From Acidimicrobiaceae bacterium (GTDB lineage: Bacteria > Actinomycetota > Acidimicrobiia > Acidimicrobiales > RAAP-2): a stretch of DNA of 6,810 bases. Of the stretch, positions 1-6,216 are shown piece after piece. A program made the position numbers and the translations under genes. The notes beneath the pieces were generated by a model. That model made no database searches, was not told where the DNA came from, and saw only the letters and a program-made list of their open reading frames with translations. Within the stretch, counting starts at the first letter, position 1. Each line of letters begins with the position of its first letter. The stretch lies in contig PKZI01000090.1 in assembly GCA_003133005.1 (NCBI GenBank), positions 252 through 7,061 on the forward strand. Reading direction: 5' to 3'.

Positions 1-615
1 AATTTGGCGACCGGCGTGATTGTGGACCGGGCGGCGCTCGTAAAGAAGGTGTCATTTCCCCGAGAGATCCTCGCTCTCGCCAACGTCGGCGCGTCGGTCG
101 TCTACTTTGCCATTCAACTCTCGGTCTTGTGTTTGTTTCTTCTCGTGCTTGGTCACGCACCCGCCTGGGGCTTCTTGTGGATCTTGCCGATATCGTTCCT
201 CGCGGTATATCTCCTGACGGCGTCGGTCGCCGTCGTGATGTCGGCGGTCACGGTGTACTTGCGCGACATGAAACATCTCATGGAAGTATTGCTGCAACTC
301 TGGTTTTGGTTGTCGCCGGTCGTTTATTCGTACCAGAACACCATTGAACAGCGCTTGCACGATCACGGACTGACGTGGCTCTATTTCGCGAACCCCATCA
401 CGCTCATCATCATCACCTTCCAGCGGGTCTTTTACGTCAAGACCGCCGTGCTCTCCACAGTGGCACCGCACCCTGTACTGCACATACTTCCGACGTGGAC
501 GATGTCCTCGTTCTTCTATCTGAATCTCACCTTGCTCGGTCTCATGGCGGCGCTCTTTCTGATTGCCATTTCAATCTTCGGTCGTCTCGAGGGGAATTTT
601 GAGTCGGAATTGTAA
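1..615 (+). CDS. Wzm-like ABC-2 polysaccharide exporter permease (5' truncated)
   Basis: This is the membrane subunit of an ABC exporter for an undecaprenyl-linked surface glycan (O-antigen or teichoic-acid type). It should work in the cytoplasmic membrane with the ATPase encoded next. The frame is open to the first base, so the N-terminus lies outside the window and 204 residues are visible; the TTG at 4 is not a credible start. Family hallmarks are LVKKVSFPREIL near the left edge, YLRDMKHLMEVLLQLWFWLSP near residues 86-106, an NPIT motif, and a C-terminal EGNFESEL resembling the usual FxxxEGxFAEEL tail. Hydrophobic segments fall at about residues 27-50, 55-83, 95-110 and 168-192. The TAA stop overlaps the ATG of the ATPase by one base (TAATG), implying translational coupling and one operon. 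The exported glycan cannot be told from the sequence. Confidence 0.9.
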   Translation, partial: NLATGVIVDRAALVKKVSFPREILALANVGASVVYFAIQLSVLCLFLLVLGHAPAWGFLWILPISFLAVYLLTASVAVVMSAVTVYLRDMKHLMEVLLQLWFWLSPVVYSYQNTIEQRLHDHGLTWLYFANPITLIIITFQRVFYVKTAVLSTVAPHPVLHILPTWTMSSFFYLNLTLLGLMAALFLIAISIFGRLEGNFESEL

Positions 616-1763
616 TGACCACCGTTATCGACGTTGAAAACGTCTCGAAAGAATTCAAGATTCATCATGAGCGAAACCAATCACTCAAAGAGCGCCTCTT
701 GCATCCGAAAACCGGATCCACCGAACTCTTCAGCGCCCTAAAGGACGTCAGTTTCACCGTGTCGACGAGTGAAACGGTTGGCATTCTCGGACATAACGGC
801 TCGGGTAAGTCCACGTTGCTCAAGTGCATTTGTGGTGTGTTGCAACCCACGTCGGGTCAGATTCGCTTGCGGGGCAGTCTGGCGGCACTTCTCGAGTTGG
901 GTGCTGGGTTCCAAACTGAACTTTCGGGTCGTGACAACGTTTATTTGTACGGTGCGATGCTAGGACTCTCGAAAAAGGGCGTTGACGCGATCTTTGACGA
1001 CATCGTGGCCTTCAGTGAGATCGAACACTTCATTGACACGCAGGTGAAGTTCTATTCGAGTGGCATGTACGTACGATTGGCGTTCGCCGTGGCGGTCAAC
1101 GTTGACCCCGACATCTTGGTCGTGGATGAAGTTCTCGCGGTGGGCGATGAGCGCTTTCAGGCGAAGTGCGTCGACCGCATTCGTACCTTTCAAGAAGAGG
1201 GCCGTTCCATACTCTTGGTCACGCATCAAGCAGATCAAGTCCGTGCGTTATGCGACCGCGCGGTGGTGCTGGACGGAGGCCTCATGATCGCGAACGGACC
1301 CGTGCAAGATTCGTTACGAATCTTTCGCGAACATCTGCTTGAGGACGCCGTGGAGCACGACCGCGCGAGCCACCAGGCGGAAATTTCAATTGATTCCGTC
1401 ACGACGCCGACTGGATCGTTCGACGTGCGAAGTGGCGCGGGTATGCACTTTGACGTACACATCTCGTCGCACAGTGGCTACAGCGGCAACTTCGTGATGG
1501 AGATTTTCACCCGCGGTGGCATGCTCATCAGTCGCAGCGATCCCCAAGGTTCCCCGGTCAACCTGCGACCCGGGGCGAACCACGTGGGTGTCGATCTGGC
1601 CCAGATCCCCCTGCTCGAGGGGGTCTATGACGTGAACCTCGGTATCGTCGACAGTCACGGAACCGTCATTGCGTGGAAAGAACAGGCGGCGTCGCTCCAA
1701 GTGACCTACAACGGTCGCGAGGGCGGCATCATCGAGCTCGGCGCCTCAATAAGCCAGACCTAG
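615..1763 (+). CDS. Wzt-like ABC transporter ATPase with C-terminal glycan-binding type domain
   Basis: This 382-residue cytoplasmic ATPase should power glycan export through the permease encoded immediately upstream. The nucleotide-binding domain (about 1-235) is complete: Walker A GHNGSGKS at 59-66, Q-loop Gln100, signature YSSGM at 147-151, Walker B ILVVDE at 167-172 and switch His204 in VTHQ. The long N-terminal segment with HERNQSLKERLL before the Walker A is typical of Wzt/TagH exporters. Residues from about 250 to 375 form an extra beta-rich region resembling the Wzt C-terminal domain, including a PLLEGVYDVNLGIVDSHG stretch. In characterised Wzt proteins this domain recognises the modified end of the glycan, so it may set substrate choice here (inference). 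The ATG at 615 overlaps the permease stop. The 3' end overlaps the convergent HAD gene by four bases. Confidence 0.94.
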   Translation: MTTVIDVENVSKEFKIHHERNQSLKERLLHPKTGSTELFSALKDVSFTVSTSETVGILGHNGSGKSTLLKCICGVLQPTSGQIRLRGSLAALLELGAGFQTELSGRDNVYLYGAMLGLSKKGVDAIFDDIVAFSEIEHFIDTQVKFYSSGMYVRLAFAVAVNVDPDILVVDEVLAVGDERFQAKCVDRIRTFQEEGRSILLVTHQADQVRALCDRAVVLDGGLMIANGPVQDSLRIFREHLLEDAVEHDRASHQAEISIDSVTTPTGSFDVRSGAGMHFDVHISSHSGYSGNFVMEIFTRGGMLISRSDPQGSPVNLRPGANHVGVDLAQIPLLEGVYDVNLGIVDSHGTVIAWKEQAASLQVTYNGREGGIIELGASISQT

Positions 1764-2437
1764 GCGTCACTCGCGGCACGAAGTCGGGGATATCTTCGAA
1801 GTGACCCGAATCGCCCAAGTTTTCCGACGTCGTAGGGGTGCGTCGCGCCCTTGAGCAAACGTCGGTCGCCGCGCGAGTTGCCGTAGGCGTAGATGATGGG
1901 TGGCTCGTCGTAGTGACGCTGTTCAATCCATTCGTTGAGTCGACGCATCTTTTCCGAGCCCCGGCAGTTTCGACCAAGGAAACTTCCCGTGAGTTGATTG
2001 AGGGGATCGACCGCGAGTCGTGTTCCGATCGCGCCTTGCGCGCCCAGCGCCTCGGCGATCACGTCAACGTAGATCTGCGGCGACGCCGAGACCACGACGA
2101 CGTCGTGGCCCTCGCCTTTGTGCCACGCCAGACGATCGAGGACCTTCGCTCGTCCTCGTCGCTCAAGGTGGGCGAGAGCGAAGGTTCGTGATTCGTCCAG
2201 TACTTCGTCGATGTCGCGTCCAATGAGGAGGGTGCCGAAGAGACGCTCCTTTGCGTGGTCGGCCCATTGTCCGCTACGAAGGGCGCCGATCATGAGAGGA
2301 ATCGATAGTGGAATCGCGGCGCGAAGGACGGCGCCCGTGCCGGCGAGATAACGAAGCCAACGCCACACGCTGCCTCCTTCGGTGAGTGATCCGTCAAGGT
2401 CGAAGGCGGCCACCACCGGCATCGTTGGAGAACTCAT
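1760..2437 (-). CDS. HAD superfamily subfamily IB phosphatase (SerB-like)
   Basis: A 225-residue probable soluble phosphohydrolase of the HAD-IB group related to phosphoserine phosphatase. Motif I is FDLDGSLT, with nucleophile Asp13 and acid/base Asp15. Motif II is Ser117 in VVVSASP, motif III is probably Lys163, and motif IV is YGNSRGD at 185-191 with Asp191. Motif IV has Asn where many relatives have Asp (GDS), a variation I believe is common in this subgroup. The segment between motifs I and II (about 20-100) is hydrophobic to helical and fits the C1-type cap. The substrate cannot be predicted. The ATG at 2437 is chosen because a full-length motif I follows closely; its ribosome site is weak (GAAGAA). 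A start five codons downstream is possible. It is transcribed divergently from the peroxiredoxin gene and converges on the ATPase gene. Confidence 0.88.
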   Translation of the reverse strand: MSSPTMPVVAAFDLDGSLTEGGSVWRWLRYLAGTGAVLRAAIPLSIPLMIGALRSGQWADHAKERLFGTLLIGRDIDEVLDESRTFALAHLERRGRAKVLDRLAWHKGEGHDVVVVSASPQIYVDVIAEALGAQGAIGTRLAVDPLNQLTGSFLGRNCRGSEKMRRLNEWIEQRHYDEPPIIYAYGNSRGDRRLLKGATHPYDVGKLGRFGSLRRYPRLRAASDA

Positions 2438-2499
2438 TTCTTCAGTCTCACAGGAGCCGCTCCCGCGTGTTCTTAATTTTCTATAAATCCTATTGAGAT

Positions 2500-2513
2500 T
2501 TGAAACAATTCAA
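2500..2513. promoter_or_regulatory. Candidate operator: TTGAA-N4-TTCAA inverted repeat
   Basis: A perfect 5-4-5 inverted repeat (TTGAA, ACAA, TTCAA) lies in the AT-rich divergent promoter region and overlaps the candidate minus-strand -35 element. A repressor or redox regulator bound here could control both genes. The repeat is short and could occur by chance in an AT-rich patch. Confidence 0.25.
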
Positions 2514-2565
2514 CATTTTGGGGTTAAAGTGGAAGCGCTCAGTCAAGGGACTGACAGACGTACTC

Positions 2566-2572
2566 GAAGGAG
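2566..2572 (+). promoter_or_regulatory. Ribosome binding site that fixes the peroxiredoxin start
   Basis: GAAGGAG ends five bases before the ATG at 2578, a strong Shine-Dalgarno match at good spacing. It supports the 2578 start over an in-frame TTG at 2500, which would add 26 residues that do not look like peroxiredoxin sequence. Confidence 0.85.
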
Positions 2573-2577
2573 AGCAC

Positions 2578-3213
2578 ATGGCGATTCGCCTTGGTGACGT
2601 GGCCCCGGACTTCACCGCCGAGACCACCGAAGGAACGATTACTTTTCACGAATGGCTCGGTGACAGTTGGGGCATCCTCTTTTCGCACCCCAAGGACTTC
2701 ACTCCGGTCTGCACGACTGAACTGGGCGCATTCGCTGCGCGCAAGGGTGACTTCGACAAGAGGAACACCAAGATCATCGGCGTTTCGGTCGACGACGTGG
2801 CCTCACACGAAAAGTGGAAGTCGGACATCAAAGAGACCCAGGGGAGTGCACTGAACTTCCCACTCATTGGCGACCAGGACCGCAAGGTCGCCGATCTCTA
2901 CGACATGATTCACCCCAACGCGAACGACACACTGACGGTTCGTAGCGTTTTCATCATTGGACCCGATAAGAAGGTCAAGCTCACCCTTACGTATCCCGCC
3001 TCGACTGGTCGTAACCTCGACGAAATCGTGCGGGTGCTCGACTCTCTCCAGTTGACTGCGAATTACTCAGTCGCGACGCCCGCGAACTGGACCGACGGCG
3101 ATGACGTCATCATCGTCAACTCGATCACCGACGAAGACGCGAAGACAAAGTTCCCGAAAGGATTCAAGAAACTGAAGGACTACTTGCGCGTCACGCCACA
3201 GCCCAACAAGTAA
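2578..3213 (+). CDS. 1-Cys peroxiredoxin (Prx6 family)
   Basis: A 211-residue cytosolic thiol peroxidase reducing hydrogen peroxide and organic hydroperoxides. The N-terminus RLGDVAPDFTAET is the standard thioredoxin-fold entry of the AhpC/TSA family. The active site reads HPKDFTPVCTTE, giving the PxxxTxxC motif with Pro38, Thr42 and peroxidatic Cys45; Arg122 in VRSVFIIGP is the expected conserved arginine. Cys45 is the only cysteine in the protein, so it must be a 1-Cys enzyme without an intramolecular resolving cysteine. An external thiol (partner unknown) must recycle the sulfenic acid. The C-terminal part (about 155-205, with NWTDGDDVIIV and FPKGFKKLKDYLR) is the Prx6-type extension that shapes the dimer. 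Length is normal for Prx6. The start is set by GAAGGAG at 2566-2572. It appears to be a single-gene transcript, with its own promoter region and a terminator hairpin downstream. Confidence 0.95.
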   Translation: MAIRLGDVAPDFTAETTEGTITFHEWLGDSWGILFSHPKDFTPVCTTELGAFAARKGDFDKRNTKIIGVSVDDVASHEKWKSDIKETQGSALNFPLIGDQDRKVADLYDMIHPNANDTLTVRSVFIIGPDKKVKLTLTYPASTGRNLDEIVRVLDSLQLTANYSVATPANWTDGDDVIIVNSITDEDAKTKFPKGFKKLKDYLRVTPQPNK

Positions 3214-3225
3214 GTCAGCAGTTTT

Positions 3226-3261
3226 CGTCGTAACGGCCACCCTCGGGTGGCCGTTTCGACG
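3226..3261 (+). terminator. Hairpin terminator after peroxiredoxin gene
   Basis: AACGGCCACCC (3232-3242) pairs perfectly with GGGTGGCCGTT (3245-3255); with the innermost pair open the loop is CTCG. After one T-T mismatch the stem extends with CGTCG (3226-3230) pairing CGACG (3257-3261). Only short T runs follow, at 3254-3256 and 3262-3264, so termination may depend mainly on stem strength. It sits 12 bases after the peroxiredoxin stop and separates it from the next gene. Confidence 0.75.
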
Positions 3262-3262
3262 T

Positions 3263-3290
3263 TTGGTGGCGACATGCGAAAAATTAAGAT
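3263..3290 (+). promoter_or_regulatory. Possible promoter for the aldo/keto reductase gene
   Basis: TTGGTG at 3263-3268, a 16-base spacer and TAAGAT at 3285-3290 make a weak sigma70-like match just after the terminator. It would give a very short leader before the GTG at 3312. The terminator upstream makes a separate promoter likely, but these exact elements are a by-eye guess. Confidence 0.3.
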
Positions 3291-3311
3291 GCTACGGACG
3301 AAAGAGACGAC

Positions 3312-4154
3312 GTGACCAATTCTTCGACCTTCACCTACGCCAACCAGACAGTCAACCGACTCGGCTTCGGCGCGATGCGCATCACCGGTGCGGGCATCTG
3401 GGGTTACCCAAAGGACCGTGCCGAATGTCTCGCGGTACTTCGCCGGGCCGTGGAGTTGGGCATCGACTTCATCGACACCGCTGATGCCTACGGCCCCTAT
3501 GTCTCAGAAGAACTCATCTTCGAAGCATTGCATCCGTACGGTGCGATAAAGATCGCGACCAAGGCGGGTCTGCTTCGAATGGGCCCGAACGTGTGGGCAC
3601 CGTGCGGGCGCCCGGACTACCTTCGTCAAGAATGCGAGATGTCCCTGCGCCGTTTGGGTCAAGATTCGCTCGACCTCTTCCAACTCCATCGGATCGATCC
3701 ACATCACGACCGTGATGAACAGTTTGGATTATTAAAGGCGCTGCTCGACGAGGGCAAGATTCAAGCGGTGGGACTCTCTGAAGTAAGCGTCGAAGAGATC
3801 GAGGCGGCGAGAAAAATCGTGCCGATAGCCACTGTGCAGAATCTCTACAACCTCACGAATCGAAAAAGTGAGGACGTGTTGACCTACTGTGAGAATGAAG
3901 GAATTGGATTCATTCCTTGGAATCCGGTCGCTGCGGGAAGCCTTGCGCGAAGCGGTGGACCACTTGACGCGATCGCGACGACGCAAAATGTGAGTGTCGC
4001 GCAACTCTCGCTCGCGTGGCTCCTTCATCGTTCCGCCGTCATGTTGCCAATACCTGGTACATCCCGAGTGACCCACCTCGAAGAGAATTGCGCCGCGTCT
4101 GAAGTGGTACTCGACGACGCGACCTTTCAAGCCATCGACGCAGCCGCCCGCTAA
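3312..4154 (+). CDS. Aldo/keto reductase
   Basis: A 280-residue probable cytosolic NADPH-dependent reductase of the AKR (beta/alpha)8-barrel family, reducing aldehydes or ketones to alcohols. All four catalytic residues are visible: Asp55 and Tyr60 in FIDTADAYG, Lys84 in IATKAGL and His126 in LFQLHRID. The cofactor region is present near the C-terminus as [13 protein letters not shown] (247-259), the usual 2'-phosphate NADP(H) site. [12 protein letters not shown] near the N-terminus is the normal opening strand. Length is at the short end of the usual 280-340 range but nothing appears missing. The start is GTG with AAAGAG five bases upstream; nearby ATGs at 3274 and 3289 are out of frame. The physiological substrate is unknown. 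Its position after the peroxiredoxin could suggest detoxification of oxidised carbonyls, but the terminator between them argues against a strict operon. Confidence 0.93.
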   Translation: MTNSSTFTYANQTVNRLGFGAMRITGAGIWGYPKDRAECLAVLRRAVELGIDFIDTADAYGPYVSEELIFEALHPYGAIKIATKAGLLRMGPNVWAPCGRPDYLRQECEMSLRRLGQDSLDLFQLHRIDPHHDRDEQFGLLKALLDEGKIQAVGLSEVSVEEIEAARKIVPIATVQNLYNLTNRKSEDVLTYCENEGIGFIPWNPVAAGSLARSGGPLDAIATTQNVSVAQLSLAWLLHRSAVMLPIPGTSRVTHLEENCAASEVVLDDATFQAIDAAAR

Positions 4155-4166
4155 GGGGCTTTCTCT

Positions 4167-4213
4167 GACACCACTTCGACCTGGCGTAATGAGTGTCGTC
4201 GGGTTTCTTTTTT
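4167..4213 (+). terminator. Weak candidate terminator after the aldo/keto reductase gene
   Basis: GACAC (4167-4171) can pair with GTGTC (4193-4197), and a T-rich tract with one interruption follows at 4204-4213. The stem is only five base pairs with a 21-base loop, so the T tract is the main support. Confidence 0.35.
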
Positions 4214-4502
4214 CACCGTTGTGAGCGAATTATCGATCGTGTGTCAAAAGTTTCCCTACTAAAGGGACATATCTTTCGTCGAGTTCGATGCGCGGCGCGA
4301 TTTCCGCTCATTGGTTGGTGATCGCTGCGACGACATACGACTGTTTCATCGGGCGCGAGGAATCTACGCGAGATCGTGTTCTGGAATTGTGCGCGAATTG
4401 CACAGAGTACGGCTCGAAGCGCGGCTCTCGAGCGACATACCTTTACGCTGATGACGCTGGTGTAATTTGCATCCTCTAGGTCATCGCACTTAGGTCACCT
4501 TA

Positions 4503-4535
4503 AAACGTGAGCCACCCTTTACGGAAGGCACGTTT
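4503..4535 (+). promoter_or_regulatory. Leader hairpin enclosing the Shine-Dalgarno of the cyclase gene
   Basis: AAACGTG (4503-4509) is a perfect inverted repeat of CACGTTT (4529-4535). Stacked directly inside it, CCTT (4516-4519) can pair with AAGG (4525-4528), leaving a TACGG loop and a six-base bulge on the 5' side. AAGG is the core of the GGAAGG ribosome site (4523-4528), which ends ten bases before the ATG at 4539. The folded form would block ribosome binding. The pairing is seen directly; a regulatory role is inference. Confidence 0.4.
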
Positions 4536-4538
4536 CGC

Positions 4539-6176
4539 ATGGCGAAGAACGCGAAATCAATTTCGAACTCACTCTTGGGCGAGAGCGACGGTCAGTATGG
4601 CCGTAACGTAATTGCCATTCCATTCCTTGTCGTTGCCGTCGTTGCGGAAGCAAGTCTGTTGCTTTCACCTAATACAAACTCTGGTTCGGCGACAATCGTA
4701 AGCGTGATTCTCCTCGCGACGGCGGTCGCAAGCTTCTTCCTCTTCTTGAACAAGACGTACGTGTGGGTCAATATCCTCGTACCACTCCTGTACACCGGCT
4801 CAGTGGTGTCTTTGGTGATCGCGACAGGCAGTTCATCGTCCGGCGTTGGATTAGTTATGCTCCTCTCAGTCGTATGGTCCGCGCTATACCTCGAGATCTG
4901 GCAGTCGTCGCTGATCGTCGCGGTCGTGGTGGTGAGCGAATTCGTGACTTCCATTGTGCCCGCGGAAGTCGACTACGCAATACGAGTGCGCAGGGTCGTC
5001 ATGTTCCTTCTCATTTCAAGTCTCATTGTCTATGCCGCGCACGAGGTTCGAAACAGGGTGACTCGAATTACTACGGAACGAAAAGTTTTGAGTGACGGTA
5101 TGCAATTGACGATTGGCGCCCTCGAGGAGAGTCTGCGCAATGCGGCAATCCTCGGTCACCTTGTCGACATGCTCAATAGTTCGAATACTCGAGAAGAGGG
5201 TTACGAAGTCATTCAAAGGGCCGCGGAAACGATGTTCGTCGATGGAGGATTAGTCAGTGCCTTCAATTCGTCCAGCAACCAGGTAGAAACCAAATGTGCG
5301 TGGGGCAGCTTTGCCGGTGAGTGCGAAGTTTTCTCTACCGAGGATTGCTGGGCCTTGCGCCGAGGCCACGAATACGAATCCAAATCAGGGGAAATAAAGT
5401 GCAATCATCTGCGAAAGAGTGGTGTTCAACACACGCTCTGTCGACCGTTGCTGGCTCAGGGCGAAGTCATGGGTGTCTTAACTATTTCGATGCCTTATCT
5501 CGTGGTACCCATTGCAGAAATAGCGGGGATTGACGATCCTCTTCCACAAACTGCGATGTTATTTGGTGAGCAACTCTCAATTTGGATGGCGAACTTCAAT
5601 TTAAGAGAGACGCTCCGCTACCAATCGATTAGAGATCCGCTAACAAATCTCTTTAATCGTCGCTTCTTGGAGGAATCGCTCACAAGAGAAATGAGCAAGT
5701 CCGCGCGCACGTTGGAGCAGGTGAGCGTTATTCAGGTCGACATTGACAACTTCAAAGAGATCAACGATAAATATGGTCACTCGGTCGGTGACGTGACGCT
5801 CGTTGCAATCGCCGAAGTGATTCTTTCGTTGTTTCGCGATTCCGATGTTCCGTGCAGGAGTGGTGGCGAGGAGTTCACGATGTTGCTTCCAAACTGTTCG
5901 TGGGAGAACGCGCATGCTCGAAGTGAGGAACTTCAGAGGCGTGTCGCTGAAATCCAGGTCTCGACTTCCCCTCAAACGCCGATGCTGAAGCCGCCAACAC
6001 TCTCCATTGGTATCGCGGCGTCACCCGAGCACGGGTTCACTAGCGACGCATTACTGAGATCGGCCGATCTCGCTCTTTACGAGTCCAAATCGGGCGGCCG
6101 TAATAAAATCACGCGCGCACTTGCCGTTACCGATGATCGTCGACCAGTGGTGGAACCAGAACTTCGTAGTCATTGA
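4539..6176 (+). CDS. Membrane-bound GAF-GGDEF diguanylate cyclase
   Basis: A 545-residue enzyme predicted to make c-di-GMP from two GTP at the cytoplasmic membrane. About six hydrophobic segments span residues 22-43, 51-70, 75-96, 102-118, 122-140 and 152-168. A basic, probably helical linker (170-200) leads to a GAF-like sensor (about 200-355) and the GGDEF domain (about 361-525). The catalytic domain opens with DPLTNLFNRR (366-375) and has metal-binding Asp401 in VDIDNFKEIND and an intact GGEEF at 442-446. RDSD (433-436) at the right distance upstream is an RxxD inhibitory site, so product feedback is expected. The GAF region has five cysteines in 49 residues (253, 262, 270, 288, 301), including EDCWALRRG and CNH, a pattern I recall from other GAF-GGDEF proteins. 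Its ligand is unknown; metal or redox sensing is possible. The ATG at 4539 has GGAAGG upstream. The gene looks somewhat AT-richer than its neighbours. Confidence 0.94.
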   Translation: MAKNAKSISNSLLGESDGQYGRNVIAIPFLVVAVVAEASLLLSPNTNSGSATIVSVILLATAVASFFLFLNKTYVWVNILVPLLYTGSVVSLVIATGSSSSGVGLVMLLSVVWSALYLEIWQSSLIVAVVVVSEFVTSIVPAEVDYAIRVRRVVMFLLISSLIVYAAHEVRNRVTRITTERKVLSDGMQLTIGALEESLRNAAILGHLVDMLNSSNTREEGYEVIQRAAETMFVDGGLVSAFNSSSNQVETKCAWGSFAGECEVFSTEDCWALRRGHEYESKSGEIKCNHLRKSGVQHTLCRPLLAQGEVMGVLTISMPYLVVPIAEIAGIDDPLPQTAMLFGEQLSIWMANFNLRETLRYQSIRDPLTNLFNRRFLEESLTREMSKSARTLEQVSVIQVDIDNFKEINDKYGHSVGDVTLVAIAEVILSLFRDSDVPCRSGGEEFTMLLPNCSWENAHARSEELQRRVAEIQVSTSPQTPMLKPPTLSIGIAASPEHGFTSDALLRSADLALYESKSGGRNKITRALAVTDDRRPVVEPELRSH

Positions 6177-6216
6177 ACGGTCGCCATTGTTTCGATGGAC
6201 CTCACGTCACTATGAG
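6177..6216. other. Short convergent intergenic gap
   Basis: Forty bases separate the stops of the diguanylate cyclase (plus) and the acyl-CoA synthetase (minus). Only weak pairings are visible (CCAT with ATGG, CTCA with TGAG) and there is no T tract, so no intrinsic terminator can be supported. Confidence 0.5.

Larger units (their letters stand above)
2438..2577. promoter_or_regulatory. Divergent promoter region between HAD phosphatase and peroxiredoxin
   Basis: This 140-base gap separates two divergent genes. Bases 2471-2530 are conspicuously AT-rich against a GC-rich background. On the minus strand TTGTTT (complement of 2503-2508), a 17-base spacer and TATAGA (complement of 2480-2485) form a plausible promoter for the phosphatase. 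On the plus strand TATAAAT at 2482-2488 could be a -10 element, or TTGAGA at 2493-2498 a -35 element, for the peroxiredoxin. The assignment is by eye and the exact elements are uncertain. Confidence 0.45.
4155..4538. other. 384-base intergenic region upstream of the diguanylate cyclase
   Basis: No convincing gene is seen on either strand. A 63-codon frame from ATG 4288 to 4479 lacks a good ribosome site and has no recognisable protein features. The region holds the weak terminator at 4167-4213 and short inverted repeats TCCCT/AGGGA (4253-4257/4263-4267), TGTGC/GCACA (4388-4392/4400-4404) and GCTCGA/TCGAGC (4412-4417/4428-4433). It also has a tandem GAATTG pair spaced 11 bases apart (4384-4389, 4395-4400). 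It probably contains the cyclase promoter and a leader, but I cannot assign a clear -35/-10 pair. I looked for a c-di-GMP riboswitch core and did not recognise one. Confidence 0.6.

Noticed and set aside
52..483. 143-codon minus-strand frame opposite the permease
   Set aside because: The plus strand encodes a clear ABC-2 permease. The antisense product is a highly charged low-complexity sequence typical of a shadow frame.
1838..2191. 117-codon plus-strand frame opposite the HAD phosphatase
   Set aside because: It is the antisense shadow of a gene with clear HAD motifs; its translation is arginine- and serine-rich with no family features.
2500..2577. In-frame N-terminal extension of the peroxiredoxin from a TTG at 2500
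   Set aside because: The extra 26 residues do not resemble the family, the segment lies in the AT-rich promoter region, and a strong GAAGGAG precedes the ATG at 2578.
3732..4130. 132-codon minus-strand frame opposite the aldo/keto reductase
   Set aside because: It lies wholly inside a gene with an intact catalytic tetrad and cofactor site; its own translation shows no recognisable motif.
4288..4479. 63-codon open frame on the plus strand in the intergenic region
   Set aside because: No good ribosome site, no recognisable domain, membrane segment or signal peptide, and a length expected by chance at this base composition.
4155..4538. c-di-GMP riboswitch upstream of the diguanylate cyclase
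   Set aside because: Considered because of the gene downstream, but I did not recognise the conserved core or a matching three-helix arrangement. A covariance-model search would settle it.
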